A stretch of 64,000 bases of DNA from Falciphora oryzae. Its lineage: Eukaryota > Ascomycota > Sordariomycetes > Magnaporthales > Magnaporthaceae. Location of the stretch: assembly GCA_000733355.1 (NCBI GenBank), contig JNVV01000010.1, positions 414,324 through 478,323 of the forward strand, read 5' to 3'. Under the pieces are notes generated by a model, which saw only the letters and a list, made by a program, of their open reading frames with translations, was not told the origin of the DNA and made no database searches. Shown piece after piece: positions 1 through 11,417 of this stretch (positions are counted from its first letter, which is position 1; every line of letters starts with the position of its first letter). A program made the translations under genes and the position numbers.

Positions 1-1618
1 TCATCCAACACGATCTCGTCTTTCACAATCGTCTCGCTTCGCCCGCCTGTTGGGGCGGCGCTGGGATAGCTTGGGTATTCGTGTGGGTTATTTGGGAAAC
101 GACAGCGCACCATGCCTGGCCAGGCGAGGAAGGCGGGATCGTTCTTGGCCTTGTCCCAGAATTTTGACTCGCGGATGGAACGCAAAAACCCGGCGCAGTT
201 GTCGGCGGAGAAAAAATCGGACTTGATCGAGTTGGAATCGAATGCAGGCGGGATAGTTGGGACGTCACTATATTCGTTTGGCAGAGGCCGCCCAACTGCA
301 TCAGCCGGTTTGGTTGGGTGTTGCGCAAATGCAGCCTGTAGCTCCCACTCGAACTCATCGCCCTCGATCCCAGGGCTCGGTTCTTGCTTTGGCTTCGCCA
401 CACCATCATTGTCGGCTGCCGGCTCGCCAGCATCGGGCGTACGACAAGGCTGACGGGCGGGAAGGCTCGCAGGCAGTACCGTTGGCAGAGTCGAGGGACG
501 GGTTGTGGCGGTCTCAGCAGCCCTAGATGGGCTTCGGTTGCGTTGTGCCTGACCTTTGCGCTGGTGCTTTGAGCCCCGACCACGGTCTCTGTCTCGATCC
601 CGGTCTCTCCCCCTATCCCTATCTCGATCACGATCTCTATCCCGGCCCTTGTGGTGTGGGCCGTTACGATGGCGTTGATTGCGGTTGTGGTCATGCTGTG
701 ATTGGCGGCGAGGGCTTTCATTTGGGTACGCAGGAGGATAATAAGGCTGATGCGCCTCGTACGGTCCTGCTGGGTAAGGTGGAATGGGAGGAGGATAGGG
801 GTAAGCAGGCGGAGGAGGGACAGGAGGTAATGAGGGATGTGCAGGGTGTCCAGTAGCGACTGGCGGAGGTCCCTGGGCTGGATAAGGGGCAGGAGGGGCG
901 TATGTCTGCTGTGGAGGCGGGTAATACGGCTGTGGAGGAGTGCCGTAAGGTGGATGATAAGAAGTGGCCGGGGGAGGGCCAGGTGGGTGACCAGGAGGAG
1001 GCGGGCCATACGCCGAAGGCTGGCCATAGGGGTCATATGAAGGATACGGGTGGGGCGGTGGAGGAGGCGGCGCAGGGTAGCCTGCGCCGTAGCTGCTCGG
1101 AGGATAGGGCCATCCCGCTGCCGGGGCCGGCGGGGCGGGAGCATGCGCCGGAGGAGGGGGATAGTAGGGCGCAGGAGCCGGAGCCGGGGCCGGAGCCGGA
1201 GCCTGAGCGGGCGGCGGCGGCGGGAGCGGCAGGTTCGCAGGGGGCGGATAGTTAGCCAGTTGTGAGTGGTGGCCTGGCGGCGGGCCATATCGGGTGATGA
1301 CCATGCCGCCTGCGCCTTTGCCCTGACCAGAGCCTCCCTGAGAGGAGTTTTTGGATTGCGACGCAGCCTTCCGTTGACGGAAAGCTTGCAGGCCTCTGGA
1401 TGAATCGAGGTCAGTGGGGCCTCTGGATTGATAGCAGGAGATGGCATGAGGAAACAAGATACAAAGAGAGATGCTTCCGGAAGCGGAGGAGCATCAACTT
1501 ACGCCGGGACTTTCCGAACCTCCTCGGGACATGCTATCACGAAGTGACCCTTGACTCCGCAGTTGAAGCACTCTGGCTCGTCCTTGGGACCATCTTGCCC
1601 CGGGGCACGTTCCGACAT
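1..1618 (-). CDS. CCHC zinc-knuckle, proline-rich protein (partial, C-terminus off window)
   Basis: The gene reads leftward and its end lies beyond base 1. Exon 1 (1618-1503) starts MSERAPGQDG and carries one CCHC knuckle, CFNCGVKGHFVIAC (C-x2-C-x4-H-x4-C), the nucleic-acid-binding fold typical of RNA-associated proteins. It ends at a good donor (GTAAGT, 1502-1497). Two in-frame acceptors are possible, so exon 2 starts at 1422 or 1395. Exon 2 begins around GLQAFRQRKAA, then has a long Pro/Tyr/Gly-rich stretch (about 1300-750), an Arg/Asp-rich stretch (about 660-580, alternating R and D) and an acidic, more ordinary C-terminal part that stays open to base 1. The arrangement suggests an RNA-binding protein, probably nuclear, but the exact family is not recognised. 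A 474-codon open frame at 1447-23 on the same strand is an Arg-rich shadow in another frame. Confidence 0.8.
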
Positions 1619-3011
1619 GCTTGAGGACGCAGTCTGGATGGGAGGATCGAGCAGAGACGGAAGAGGGAGAGACGGTATTGGAAGAAGAGAAGCGCGGGGG
1701 AGGAGGCAACGAAGGGAAGCAAGTGTGGCGCAGACTAACTGACTTATACGGGGGGTATAGGGCTGGGAAGGATGGTGATTCGTGCCAGAGACAAGGACGG
1801 CGGCGCAACCCACAGCAAGCGACGCAGGCAAGCAGGGCAGACAGGACGGCCGACTCGGCACGGTCCCGGATGCCCGCAGTCAAGCTTGGCTGTTCCCGCG
1901 GCTGCCGGCCGACGCGCGGACCGGATCTTGACCAGGCGGCGGGTCCCACCTCGACCGATCGCGACGTCGAAGCGACACGACGACTGGAGCTCAGCTTCGC
2001 CCCGTCACGGGCGGGCAAGCAGCGTGTGGTGCGCCGCGCGGACTGACGAGTGCCCCCACCTTCACAGTCAGCGATCGAGGACGCCGCAAAATGCCATCGA
2101 GAGCGTTGGGTGATTGAGATTCCACAGAGCAAGAAACCGTGACATGCTGTTGCTTCTGGAAATCGAGTAAACGTGATTGATGTTGGACGCGACGGCCGAT
2201 CCGCCTGTCTCCCCCAGCCAGGCTAGCGTTGGCATCTGGGGTCACGGCGCTGGGGTCTCAGCTACCTGCGCCACAAAATCCAACACTGTGCCGCGCGTGC
2301 TCACGCACATGGCATCTTTTGGTGCAGATCGCGTCTCACTCAGCACGAACTGGATCGCTTTTTGGCTTTTTGCGGGCGTGGGCCCGTGCACCGCCCAAAG
2401 ACAATGGGGATTGTGATTCCCGCCGCTCTGCCGCAACAAATTGAATCGAGGGCCCATCCAATAAAAGCCACACAGTTCGGCACGATAACCCCACCGTGTG
2501 GGCAGCCGCACGGGCCGAGGTTTTCCCGACAGGCCAGCCCATCAACGGGTGCATTTCTGACAGCAGCCTGGTCGCGGGAGCCTAGCGCGGTGGGGTGGGA
2601 TGCCGATGCAGGCTGAAGAACCGCAGCCAGTCGCCCGGCACCAGACTGCTGCAAACAGCCCTGAGCAGCTCCCGTGCGTCTTGGAAAGAGTGCCCAGGAG
2701 AGTAACTTGTTCTAAAGAGCCGAGGTAGCAACCTTCCCGCGAGCCGTCACGCCCGGGAGCACACCGCGCGTGACGCCTCCCCCGCGGAGTCAACAGCACT
2801 CGAACGGCCGAACGACCCCCCCCTGCGCGCGCGACGTTTCCAACCTTCCCGATGTCATCCAGAACATAGCTCCCTCACGCCTCAAATATGTTGGTTCTGG
2901 CCGAGCCCTCCCCGCGAGACCAATCCCCTTACCGGCATCGCACCGACGCGACACCACTTTTAGAGCCGCCGAGACCTTCACCATAAGCCCTCACATCCTT
3001 GCGACAAGGAA
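1619..3011. other. Divergent intergenic region (zinc-knuckle gene / Ppg1)
   Basis: About 1.4 kb between two divergently transcribed genes, so it should contain both promoters and 5' leaders. I see no convincing reading frame, RNA gene or repeat. Open frames here are short and lack family features. Confidence 0.6.
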
Positions 3012-4316
3012 ATGCCCGGGTTACCATGTGCGTGTTTTGTTGTTTCTGGCCACGAACGCCCCGAGGTCTTTAGCACTCCCTCGCCTCCCCTGAGAGGAAA
3101 GGCCCTCGCTGACAGTGCCTCGGGCGCGCTCCCGCAGCATCGGTGGACCTGGACGAGTGCATCTCGCGCCTATACAAAAAAGAGCTCCTGGCCGAGTCCG
3201 TCATTGAGGCAATATGCGCCAAGACCAAGGAGCTGCTGATGCGAGAGAGCAATGTCGTTCACGTCCGCGCTCCCGTCACCGTCGTCGGCGATATTCATGG
3301 CCAGTTCTTTGACCTGATCGAGATTTTCAAGATCGGCGGCTGGTGCCCAGACACAAACTACCTTTTCCTCGGTACGCCCCCTCTGCCCCGGGCCTGCGCA
3401 GCCACCGCTCTCCTCTGCCCCCACGAACGCTTCTTTCAGGCTGCCACTATATCACCCCCGCCGCTGGAAAGCGTTCTTTTGCTGACGCGCGCGGCGGCTC
3501 TGGCCATGGCACAAACAGGCGACTACGTTGATCGCGGCATGTTCAGCGTCGAAACAATTTCTCTCCTTGTCTGTCTGAAACTAAGATACCCAAACCGAGT
3601 CCATTTGATCCGGGGCAACCATGAATCCCGCGGCGTCACGCAGTCGTACGGCTTCTACACCGAGTGTTCCAGGAAATACGGCAACGCCAACGTCTGGCAT
3701 CACTTTACCGACATGTTTGATTTTCTCACTCTGAGCGTCGTAATAAATGACCAAATATTTTGTGTTCATGGAGGTGAGCATGGCCCCACGCTACGCGCCT
3801 TTGATCCTCGACGGAGAGTCAACCACCTACTCACACTCTTGTTACCCATACACCCTAGGCCTCTCACCCTCGATACACTCCATTGATCAGATCAAGATCA
3901 TCGACCGCTTCCGAGAGATCCCGCACGAGGGCCCCATGGCCGACCTCGTCTGGTCCGATCCGGACCCGGAGCGTGACGAGTTCAGCCTCTCGCCGCGGGG
4001 GGCGGGCTACACCTTTGGCGCGCAGGTGGTCAAGAAGTTCCTATCAGTCAACAACATGTCGCACATTCTGCGCGCCCACCAGCTCTGCCAGGAGGGCTAC
4101 CAGGTGCTCTACGACGACCGGCTGAGCACGGTCTGGAGCGCGCCCAATTACTGCTACCGCTGCGGTAACATGGCCAGCGTGCTCGAGGTCAGCGACATGG
4201 GAGAGCGTTACTTCAACGTCTTCGCCGCCGCACCCGAGAACGACCAGCACAAGGACATTCAGCCAGGCGGCGAGAAGGCCGCGGACGCCAACACGCTGCC
4301 AGACTATTTCTTGTGA
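3012..4316 (+). CDS. PPG1: PP2A-family Ser/Thr protein phosphatase catalytic subunit, Ppg1-type
   Basis: Exons are 3012-3027, 3138-3371, 3519-3773 and 3859-4316, giving 320 aa. All joins keep the frame and use GT-AG introns (110, 147 and 85 bp). The phosphoesterase metal-site motifs are complete across splices: VGDIHGQ, then GDYVDRG (formed by exons 2-3), RGNHES and FCVHGG (exons 3-4). The protein ends DYFL, the PP2A-family tail that is carboxymethylated. The N-terminal block VDLDECISRLYKKELL resembles yeast Ppg1 more than PP2A, PP4 or Sit4, which is why I chose this subfamily. It should act as a cytosolic metal-dependent phosphatase bound to regulatory subunits. The start is an inference: the conserved block begins with a GTG, and a 16-nt first exon at 3012 (reading MPGLPS across the join) supplies the only well-placed ATG I found. 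Confidence 0.9.
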
Positions 4317-4949
4317 GCCTCAAGGGCTTTTAAGCATATAGGAGCGAACAGATGTGCGAAAGAGGGATGCCACGAGAATCGAGCCAACTTCCCTTTTTCT
4401 TTTTTACTCATCTGTTGCTTTTTCTCTTGACTTGTAAATCTGATGAAGCTGGGCACTTTGCCAATTGTTCTGTTCTCTGCGGCTGGCTAGACTGATTTCT
4501 GCTTTTGGAGCCATGATGACATGTAGCACTAATGAAGTAAGCTTGGCAGAGAGGTTCTGAGAAGCCCCGCCAATATAAAATGTTTTTTTTTATCCCTGGG
4601 TGTTCTCTCGGTGATCGACAAGGCACCAAACAAACGAAGAAGAAGAAAAAGAAGAAAAAATCTCATTATATCCGTGGATAGCCTAGTCTTTCAACTGTCA
4701 GCCGAGGCGGGGGCCCGGTGCCTGTAAGGTGACTCGGCCTAGAAATAAAACCGCGTCTCCTAGGCTTCCTCTCCCCTGACCCCCTGTTTTTTTTTTTTTG
4801 TTTTTTTTTTTTGACAGCGTCGATCACCCACGATAGCCCATACGTCGTCTGCTTCGTGGTGGTATGATTTCAGTTGGGCTTTGGCGGCTGCGGCTCCCTT
4901 CGGCTGATCATGCAAGGTCTGAGACAATGTGCACCGACCCGCGTTCCAA
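4317..4949. other. Convergent 3' region (Ppg1 / RhoGDI)
   Basis: 633 bp between the stops of two converging genes. It holds T-runs at 4787-4799 and 4801-4812 and an A-rich patch near 4640-4660, consistent with 3' UTR and polyadenylation sequence. No coding frame or RNA gene was recognised. Confidence 0.6.
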
Positions 4950-6446
4950 TCACCAGTCCTTCGCGATGTCGAAACTCCACCTAGAGGTTTCGATGGCCGG
5001 GTCAGCATCTACTGTTCTCTCTTCTACGGACAAAAATTTCGCAAAGGGGCAATACGCACTCGAATTCCAGGTGTTTCTTCTTGTCATCGTCAACGAAACT
5101 GGAAATGGCGTTGTAGTGGCCGCGCGCAAGCATGCCCGACGGCGCCTCCTCCTCGTGGACTGTGTTCAAACGCAGGTATCCGTCAGTAAAAAGCTTGCCG
5201 AGCAAGAGTAAACAAAGATCCCGGCGGCGGGGAGCGCTCACATTTCTTGGTGTAGAGAGGCTGCTTATCCGTGTTTGGTGCGTAGCTGCCAATCATCTCG
5301 CTGTCCTTGCTGACCTTGATCCCCTTCCGCTTGACGACCTGGACGTAGTGGAGACCGCTCAGGATCTCGTGCTGCACCCTGAAGGTGGCCACCATGGTGA
5401 ACTTGGCGCCCTCCTTGATCTTGAAGGGCTTGTCCTTGAGCGTCTTCTCGCTGCCGGCGACGCTGAGGTCGATGGTGACGGGGTCGCGGCCGGGGGCCTC
5501 CATGGTCAGGCTCTGGATGATGCAGACGCGGGGGTCGTTGGGGTCCGAGAGGTCCTTGCCCTGGCCGAGGCCGAGGGACTGCTTGTATCTCTGCAGGGAC
5601 TCGTCGTTGGCATCTGTGCGCGTTGCGGCCGGCGGCGCCCGTCGTCGTCGCGACGGCGCCACGCCTCCTGGTAAGCTTCTGTTCGCGTGGTAGTAGGCCC
5701 AGTCGATCCGGGAGATCACGTCCATCTGGCTCATGGCCGACGGTGCGATCGTGGCCACGCGTGTGCACGGCCAAACAGGTCAAACGCGGTGTGGTGCCTT
5801 TTTGGGTCAACTAGACCGCTGGGGCGATTTTGGTGGATGCGGTGAGAAGAGGAAAAAAACCATCTGGGCGACGAAGGCGGGAGCCTAAAAGGCATTCGGC
5901 TGGAGGCATAAGGCATGGCACAGAGTCCGTTGTTTGCTTCGCTGACGACGGCCGCCACGTGTTGTGCGTCGACAGCAGCGTTGGGTTGGGACATGCCCAA
6001 GGCTCGCTCCGACGACCCGGTTGGCGGAGTTGCCAAGAGACCTTGTAAGACGACGCTCGAGCGACTATCAAGACAGAAAGCCGCAAGGTGTGCGAGAGCA
6101 AACAACCTGCCGTCCCTCTGTGCGTAGAATAGCACCAGATCTCAAGGATTCATGACTGTGTATCAAATAATCATGCATGGCGGCAGCAGCAGAGAAGAAA
6201 GTGGGGAAGCCGCGGAAGCTCAACTGCGGCCAGCAGTCATGATGAGGCGGACCGAACGCAAGGAACAGACATGGAGTATGCGCACGGGGCCGAGATTCAA
6301 ACAAGGAGAAAGCGAGCAAGAAATAAAAAAAAACTTCACCGCCGACACTCACCCATCTGGCTATACTCGGCCAAGCTCTGTTTGGGCTGGGAGAGCTTGT
6401 AGCCCTGGGTCTCCTCCGGCATCGTGTCGTCCTCGTGGGAAGCCAT
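4950..6446 (-). CDS. RDI1: Rho GDP-dissociation inhibitor (RhoGDI)
   Basis: Exons on the minus strand are 6446-6353, 5613-5242, 5159-5060 and 4980-4950, giving 198 aa. Joins are exact: SQM+DANDESLQRYK, KK+FHEEEAPSGML and LEFE+WSFDIAKDW-stop. The protein binds prenylated Rho GTPases, keeps them GDP-bound and extracts them from membranes. The N-terminal third is the flexible switch-binding arm. From about residue 65 the immunoglobulin-like lipid-pocket domain follows (for example FKIKEGAKFTMVATFRVQHE and GHYNAISSFVDDDKKKHLEF), ending in the family's terminal WSFDIAKDW. Length fits fungal RhoGDIs. The first intron (5614-6352, 739 bp) is several times longer than its neighbours; its 5' site is GTGAGT. 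An ATG at 5734 inside it is in frame with exon 2 and could give a different N-terminus. Donor 5059 (GTGCGT) is needed to restore the conserved Trp. Confidence 0.93.
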
Positions 6447-9108
6447 TGTCGCGAAGGTTGTGCGGGAGGCGTTGTCCTCGTGCTCGTGGAGAATTCAAAG
6501 AAAGCCAAATCGGGTTACGTAGGTACGGGGCTCGTTTCCGGGCGACTGGGCAGCTGTCTGGGGCAAGGTGAGACTCGGTGATGCGGTGCTCGTCTGTCAG
6601 TCGGTCTGGGACGTCCGTCGGTGCGTGGAGGGGCAATGACGATGCTATTTATTTTGGCCAGGTTCCAGCCCGGGAGCGCCAGGATGGAGGGGCACAACAA
6701 GCAGCCTGCATGGGTGCTGTGTGGCTAGCCGTCGGGTGGGGGAGGTACCCCTGATTCCCGACCACCTCCTGTCATGCAACCCCTGAGTAGTGGGATGGAT
6801 TGGGCCGTGGCCTCATCTGTTAGCTGTGTCGCCATCCACCTGTGCTCGCTGCCGTCCAGTGTCGGCAGACAAATGCAGTCGGCTGTTGGGGCTGTCCCCA
6901 GGATTGAGTTGGCAGAGTGCACAGCAGAAGCCCGCCTAGACGCTTGGTTATTTGACAGGCAACCAAGCGACTAGAGGTACATTGGGTAACCTGCTGATCT
7001 TGAAGGGTGGTGGTACCTTGCATTGTGTCTGTCAACCTCGAGCTGAAGAGGATGGAGTCAAAGCCCGCTCTGGAAGTCGCCCTAAAAGAGGCCAGTCGCA
7101 ATCCTAGCGGACCTAAAATCCATCCCGACACCGATACGCCTTTGAGCCCAGGTACCCGGGTCGCTATATTCCATGATTTAAGCCTTGTCTGCCGCTGCAA
7201 TTCACCCAAAGCGCTCGGCTGTCTGGGAGGCGCCACCCACTGCATTCAAGCAGCTCTCGGCTGGAGAAGCTCGACTGAGATTGGGGTCTTGTCCTCCCTG
7301 AGGGAGCACAACGAAACCACCTCTTTGCTTTGGGTCTCGATGGATGTCGGGGCATCGATCACTCCCATGTCTGACTTTCGAGAAACATCAGTCTCCGATC
7401 CGTATTAGAATGGACGAAGCTCACTCGCTCGGATGCCAGTTTCCGCTTCTATAGTACTCCCGTTTCTCTTTATACTTATTCCAGAGTTGATTTCCTTGTT
7501 CCGTTTTTACCCCCTTCCACCTTTTCCACCCCTTCTGCTGTATTTACGGTTACGGTTGGCTTGACGATATAGGTATGTCTGCATGTAATGTGTACGTATC
7601 AATACACAGGCCCAGGGGGTAGGTACCAACATCCATAGCTTCTGTGAGCGACTGACTTGGCAAGCTTTCAAAGGGGCATCATAGCATTTGGCTGGGTGCA
7701 TCTACCCCTCACAAACAAGGTTAGGGGCAAGAAAGGACAGTGTGCCGCCTGGTTGACAGTGTGATCTTGGCCGGGCAGTGTTGTTCAGCAGGCTCGGTCC
7801 AATAGCGATATGTGTGGCTGCCATTGTCATTGCATGGCACGGCCACAGGGACCATGGTGGCGCGCTCTAGAGTGGGTGATCCGCGAACCAGACCCCTCCT
7901 TGCTAAAGCTCCATCAAGCTGCCGCGACGTGTGCAATCACAATGTCGCGTTCGAGACACCGTACAGGTAACAAACCAAGGTCTAGGCCGAGGTAGGCGAG
8001 GTCAGCAGTGAGGTTTGGGGAATGGGCGGCCACCCAGCCAACCTAGGGCCGTCCGTGTTTGCTTCGGGAGGCAGAATGATGACCTAGTCGACAGACGGAT
8101 ATTTAAGCACCGAGGATATGCCACCCGCCGGGCGAGCTGCCAAGCTGTCTGCCCTACAGTCGACGCGCGGGTGCTGGTCAGGAGAAACGCCCAAGGGTCA
8201 GAATGAAATGCGTGTGGGGCGCCTGGTCCACTGGGGGATGAATGGGTTCGGCCTGTAGCGCCGGGTTCCGCTTACGGAACTTTCTGTTGGCCTGTTAATG
8301 CGCGACTCTGGGATACGCGCGGGTCGGCAACCAAGCCTCATCAGACGCACCAGAAAGCGCAAATTTCCCAATGTATTAGTTTAACGTGCAGCCCGTCGCG
8401 CGATTGGCGGCGCGTCGGCGGGGACCTTGCGGGCGGGGCCCCTTCCTTTCCCACAGCGCGCTAATCCAGAATTGGACGACGCTCTCTACAAATCGCCCTC
8501 CCCCGGCTTCCACTCCACTCTCATTCAGCAGGACCCCCAGCGTCTTCGATCTGACACTTCTCGAGTTCCGTCCCGTCGTCTCCCTTTACACTCAGGCCCT
8601 CCAGAGTCAATCGCCAACAGAGGCCAGCGCTGGCTTACTTTTTTCTCTTTAATCGCTTTATCATAGAATTTTTATTTGTTGTTTTTGTCTTTGCCGTTAC
8701 CTGATTCACTTCCTTTACTTGATCGGTAGGACCTGCCCGCTTCGCGTACTGCTTTTTTCTCTCCTTGATCCTGGAGCGCGACTTGGCCCAAGCAACCTCC
8801 AAAAGCTCGCGCATCGACCGACGACGACTGAGAGCTTTGCCGGCCTGACGAGCCTTCCAGCCTCTGGCATTGCTTCCTTTCGAATTCCAACGATGCGCGG
8901 GAGATTATAAGACCGTCAATTTGGATTGCGCGTCGCCAGCGACCAGAAGCTAATGCGCCAACGGACAGTCAACTAGCACACCCACAGGCGCGCCTTCCGG
9001 CACCTGCCTGTCCATCATCAGCAGACGTCCTCGCGCTTAAGCTCGGGTTGTCTAGCATCGCTGCTTTTTGTCTCACCTCTTCTCAACTTTTCAAGATTCT
9101 TTGGCCCA
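6447..9108. other. Long divergent intergenic region (RhoGDI / Bqt4-like)
   Basis: About 2.7 kb between divergent genes. Short open frames occur (for example 7007-7408 and 8386-8652) but they have no homology that I recognise, no supporting splice structure and no consistent codon usage. The pyrimidine-rich stretch at about 8480-8720 is the likely leader of the rightward gene. I see no RNA gene or mobile element. Confidence 0.5.
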
Positions 9109-10665
9109 ATGCCGCAATCAGACACGATGGCATCCAGACCTCTCCCAACCAAGCAGAACCAGTTCCTCATGGAGGACATACCCGACTGTAAGAGAATACC
9201 ACTGCCTAGGCGTCTGCGTCGAACCGGCAGACTAGAAAGCAGGTCCGAGACAAGAAAACCCAAAGACCGCGCTCTAACTCAAGCCTTGCACTCGGAATAG
9301 ACACGGACCTCGTCGGCCGCCGGGCCCTAGGACAAACTAAGCTCAACTCGCGCAACGCTGATTCCGAGTCGTCCAAACCGAGTGTCTTTGACTACGCCCA
9401 CCTTCGTGCGCCGCTGCCCAAGGGAATCATCTCAGGGATCTTCAGCAAGGGTAGCCCGAGCAGCTACTTTCTTATGCGCCGCAGTTCTGATGGCTTCGTC
9501 TCTGCGACAGGAATGTTCAAGGCCACATTCCCGTATGCCAGAGCCGAAGAGGAGGAGGCCGAGCGCCAGTACCTGAAGTCGCTTTCGACGACGAGCTCCG
9601 AGGAAACCGCCGGCAACGTGTGGATCTCCCCGGACCAGGCAATGGTCCTCGCCAGCGAGTACGGTATTAAGCCCTGGGTCAGTGCTCTTCTCGACCCCGC
9701 CGACATACCAATCTCGGGTTCTCAGTCGGCGCAAACCGTGGCAAACAAAATTATCGCTGAGCCACCCAAGTACTTCCAAGGCGGCCTTGTTTCTCCGCCA
9801 ACCCCAACGTCGCTGCCGCGAAGCTCGCGCGCCCGTCGCTCAGCAAGCCCGTCGAAGCTGCCGACTGCCAGGCGCGCACAGGCGAGCCCTCGCAAGCGGG
9901 CGACCAAGGCCTCCGCGCAGCACTATGCATCGTCCGAAGCTAGCAGTGCCAAGGCCTCAGTCTCGCCATCGCTGTCGAATGCGCCGCTCGGTGCCGTTCC
10001 AGCACTACCGGTACCAGTTCCGGTTCTGGAGCCGGTCGCCGAAGACACGATAGTGGAGTCGCTGGAGAACGATAACCTGGATCAGGACACTGAGCAGGAC
10101 AGCATGGAGCAGGATCCCGCGACAGTCCTCAAGACAGTTGAGGAGGATGAGCCCAAGGTCAAAATCACCGTCGACCAGGACGTTAAAGTGGATGTGGATG
10201 GAGTGGAAACGAGGCACACCAACGTCGAGGTGGAGCTGCCTATGGCCGGCCAGCCGCCTTCGGCCGAGGAGACTGCTCGCATGCTCGCCGAGGCCAAGGA
10301 AATGGTCAGGGCGGCTGCCGGAACCATGGCCACTGAGACACCTGCCACGGCCAGCCCCAGTCAGCGTGGTGCCACCAAGGACAAACGCAAAATCGAAGAT
10401 ATTTCCGTGAGCGAGGAGGAGGAGTCTGTGAAAGATGCTGCTCCGGCTGAGGTTTCGGAAGCCCCCAGGACGAAGAAGGTAAAGACGGCAGCTGAGGAGA
10501 AGAGGGACCGGGTGCGAAAGCGGGCACTTTTTGGATTCGGCGCAACTCTGGCGGTCGGGTAAGCACATCTCTTGAATTTCACTGGCCCACGGACGACATT
10601 TACGCTGACACAATTTTAACAGTGCGGCCAGCGCATTGGTACCATACGTCATTGGCATGCTGTGA
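9109..10665 (+). CDS. Bqt4-like KilA-N/APSES-fold inner nuclear membrane protein
   Basis: Exons are 9109-9187, 9301-10558 and 10623-10665, giving 459 aa (an ATG at 9127 is an alternative start, 6 codons shorter). The N-terminal 160 or so residues form a KilA-N/APSES-like domain (LVGRRALGQTKLNS, YFLMRRSSDGFVSATGMFKA). A long, acidic, Ser/Pro/Glu-rich linker follows. Then comes a basic stretch (KKVKTAAEEKRDRVRKRA) and a hydrophobic tail (LFGFGATLAVG + AASALVPYVIGML) at the extreme C-terminus. This order matches fission-yeast Bqt4, which holds telomeres at the inner nuclear membrane; the fungal family is often annotated only as APSES-domain. The tail anchor is split by the last intron (10559-10622). 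If that intron is retained, a stop follows one codon after the exon and half the anchor is lost. Telomere tethering is inferred from the architecture, not shown. Confidence 0.85.
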
Positions 10666-11417
10666 GGCGCCCCTCATCAGGTCGGGACGCACATTGATAC
10701 GGGGGCATGCTTGGGCACGGACTGGTCGGATCGAAAAGGCGAGAGGCGTGGCACAGAGGCTCATGGGAGGTCGGCTGTGATGATTTTCCTTCATTTTGGG
10801 TCATTTATTCCCTTTGTATAAGTTTGGTTTGCACATACCCCCTTTATCTTTCCTTGACATTCTTGTCCACTGAAGGGCTGCTTTCGATCGAGCTTCCGTC
10901 CTTGGCGGAGCCGCTTTTTCGCAACAGCTTTCATGGAGGCGCATTTTATTTTTTAGGAGCACCCGGGGTTGTAAGAGAATCAGGCACCCACCCACGTACT
11001 TTGATATAATATCGTTGAACTTCTACTCTCGCCCTTGGGTGGCCTCTGTTGATACACGGCCCATACTGGATCACGTCACCGCCCAGACGCAAGTCATCTA
11101 TTCGCACGCGTTCGGTTTAGAGTTGGGGTCCAGTCAGGCGATGTCTTGCCGCTAAGACGGCCCAGTGGAGGAGCTAGGACGCACCCTGACGCCTGGGGTG
11201 CGGCAAGGACCGGCTCAACGCTCGCCCACACGTTTCCCCGCATTCCACTGACCCCGGCCTCGGCCTGAATGCTTCGAGGGACAAGCAGGTACATTAGCTG
11301 ATCGGGGATATATGTCGATAAACCCCATTGACCCAGGGTCATTGATCCATGTACTTGCTTCTGTTTATCCCTCTCGTTGGACTGTAGCACACACATTCTA
11401 GCCCGACCGATTGCAAT
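10666..11417. other. Intergenic region upstream of 3-HIBADH gene
   Basis: 752 bp between two rightward genes. It contains the 3' end of the Bqt4-like gene and the promoter of the dehydrogenase. No gene, RNA or repeat seen. Confidence 0.6.

Noticed and set aside
23..1447. 474-codon minus-strand open frame
   Set aside because: Arg/Leu/Pro-rich shadow. A different frame of the same strand continues the zinc-knuckle exon through a good splice and has natural composition.
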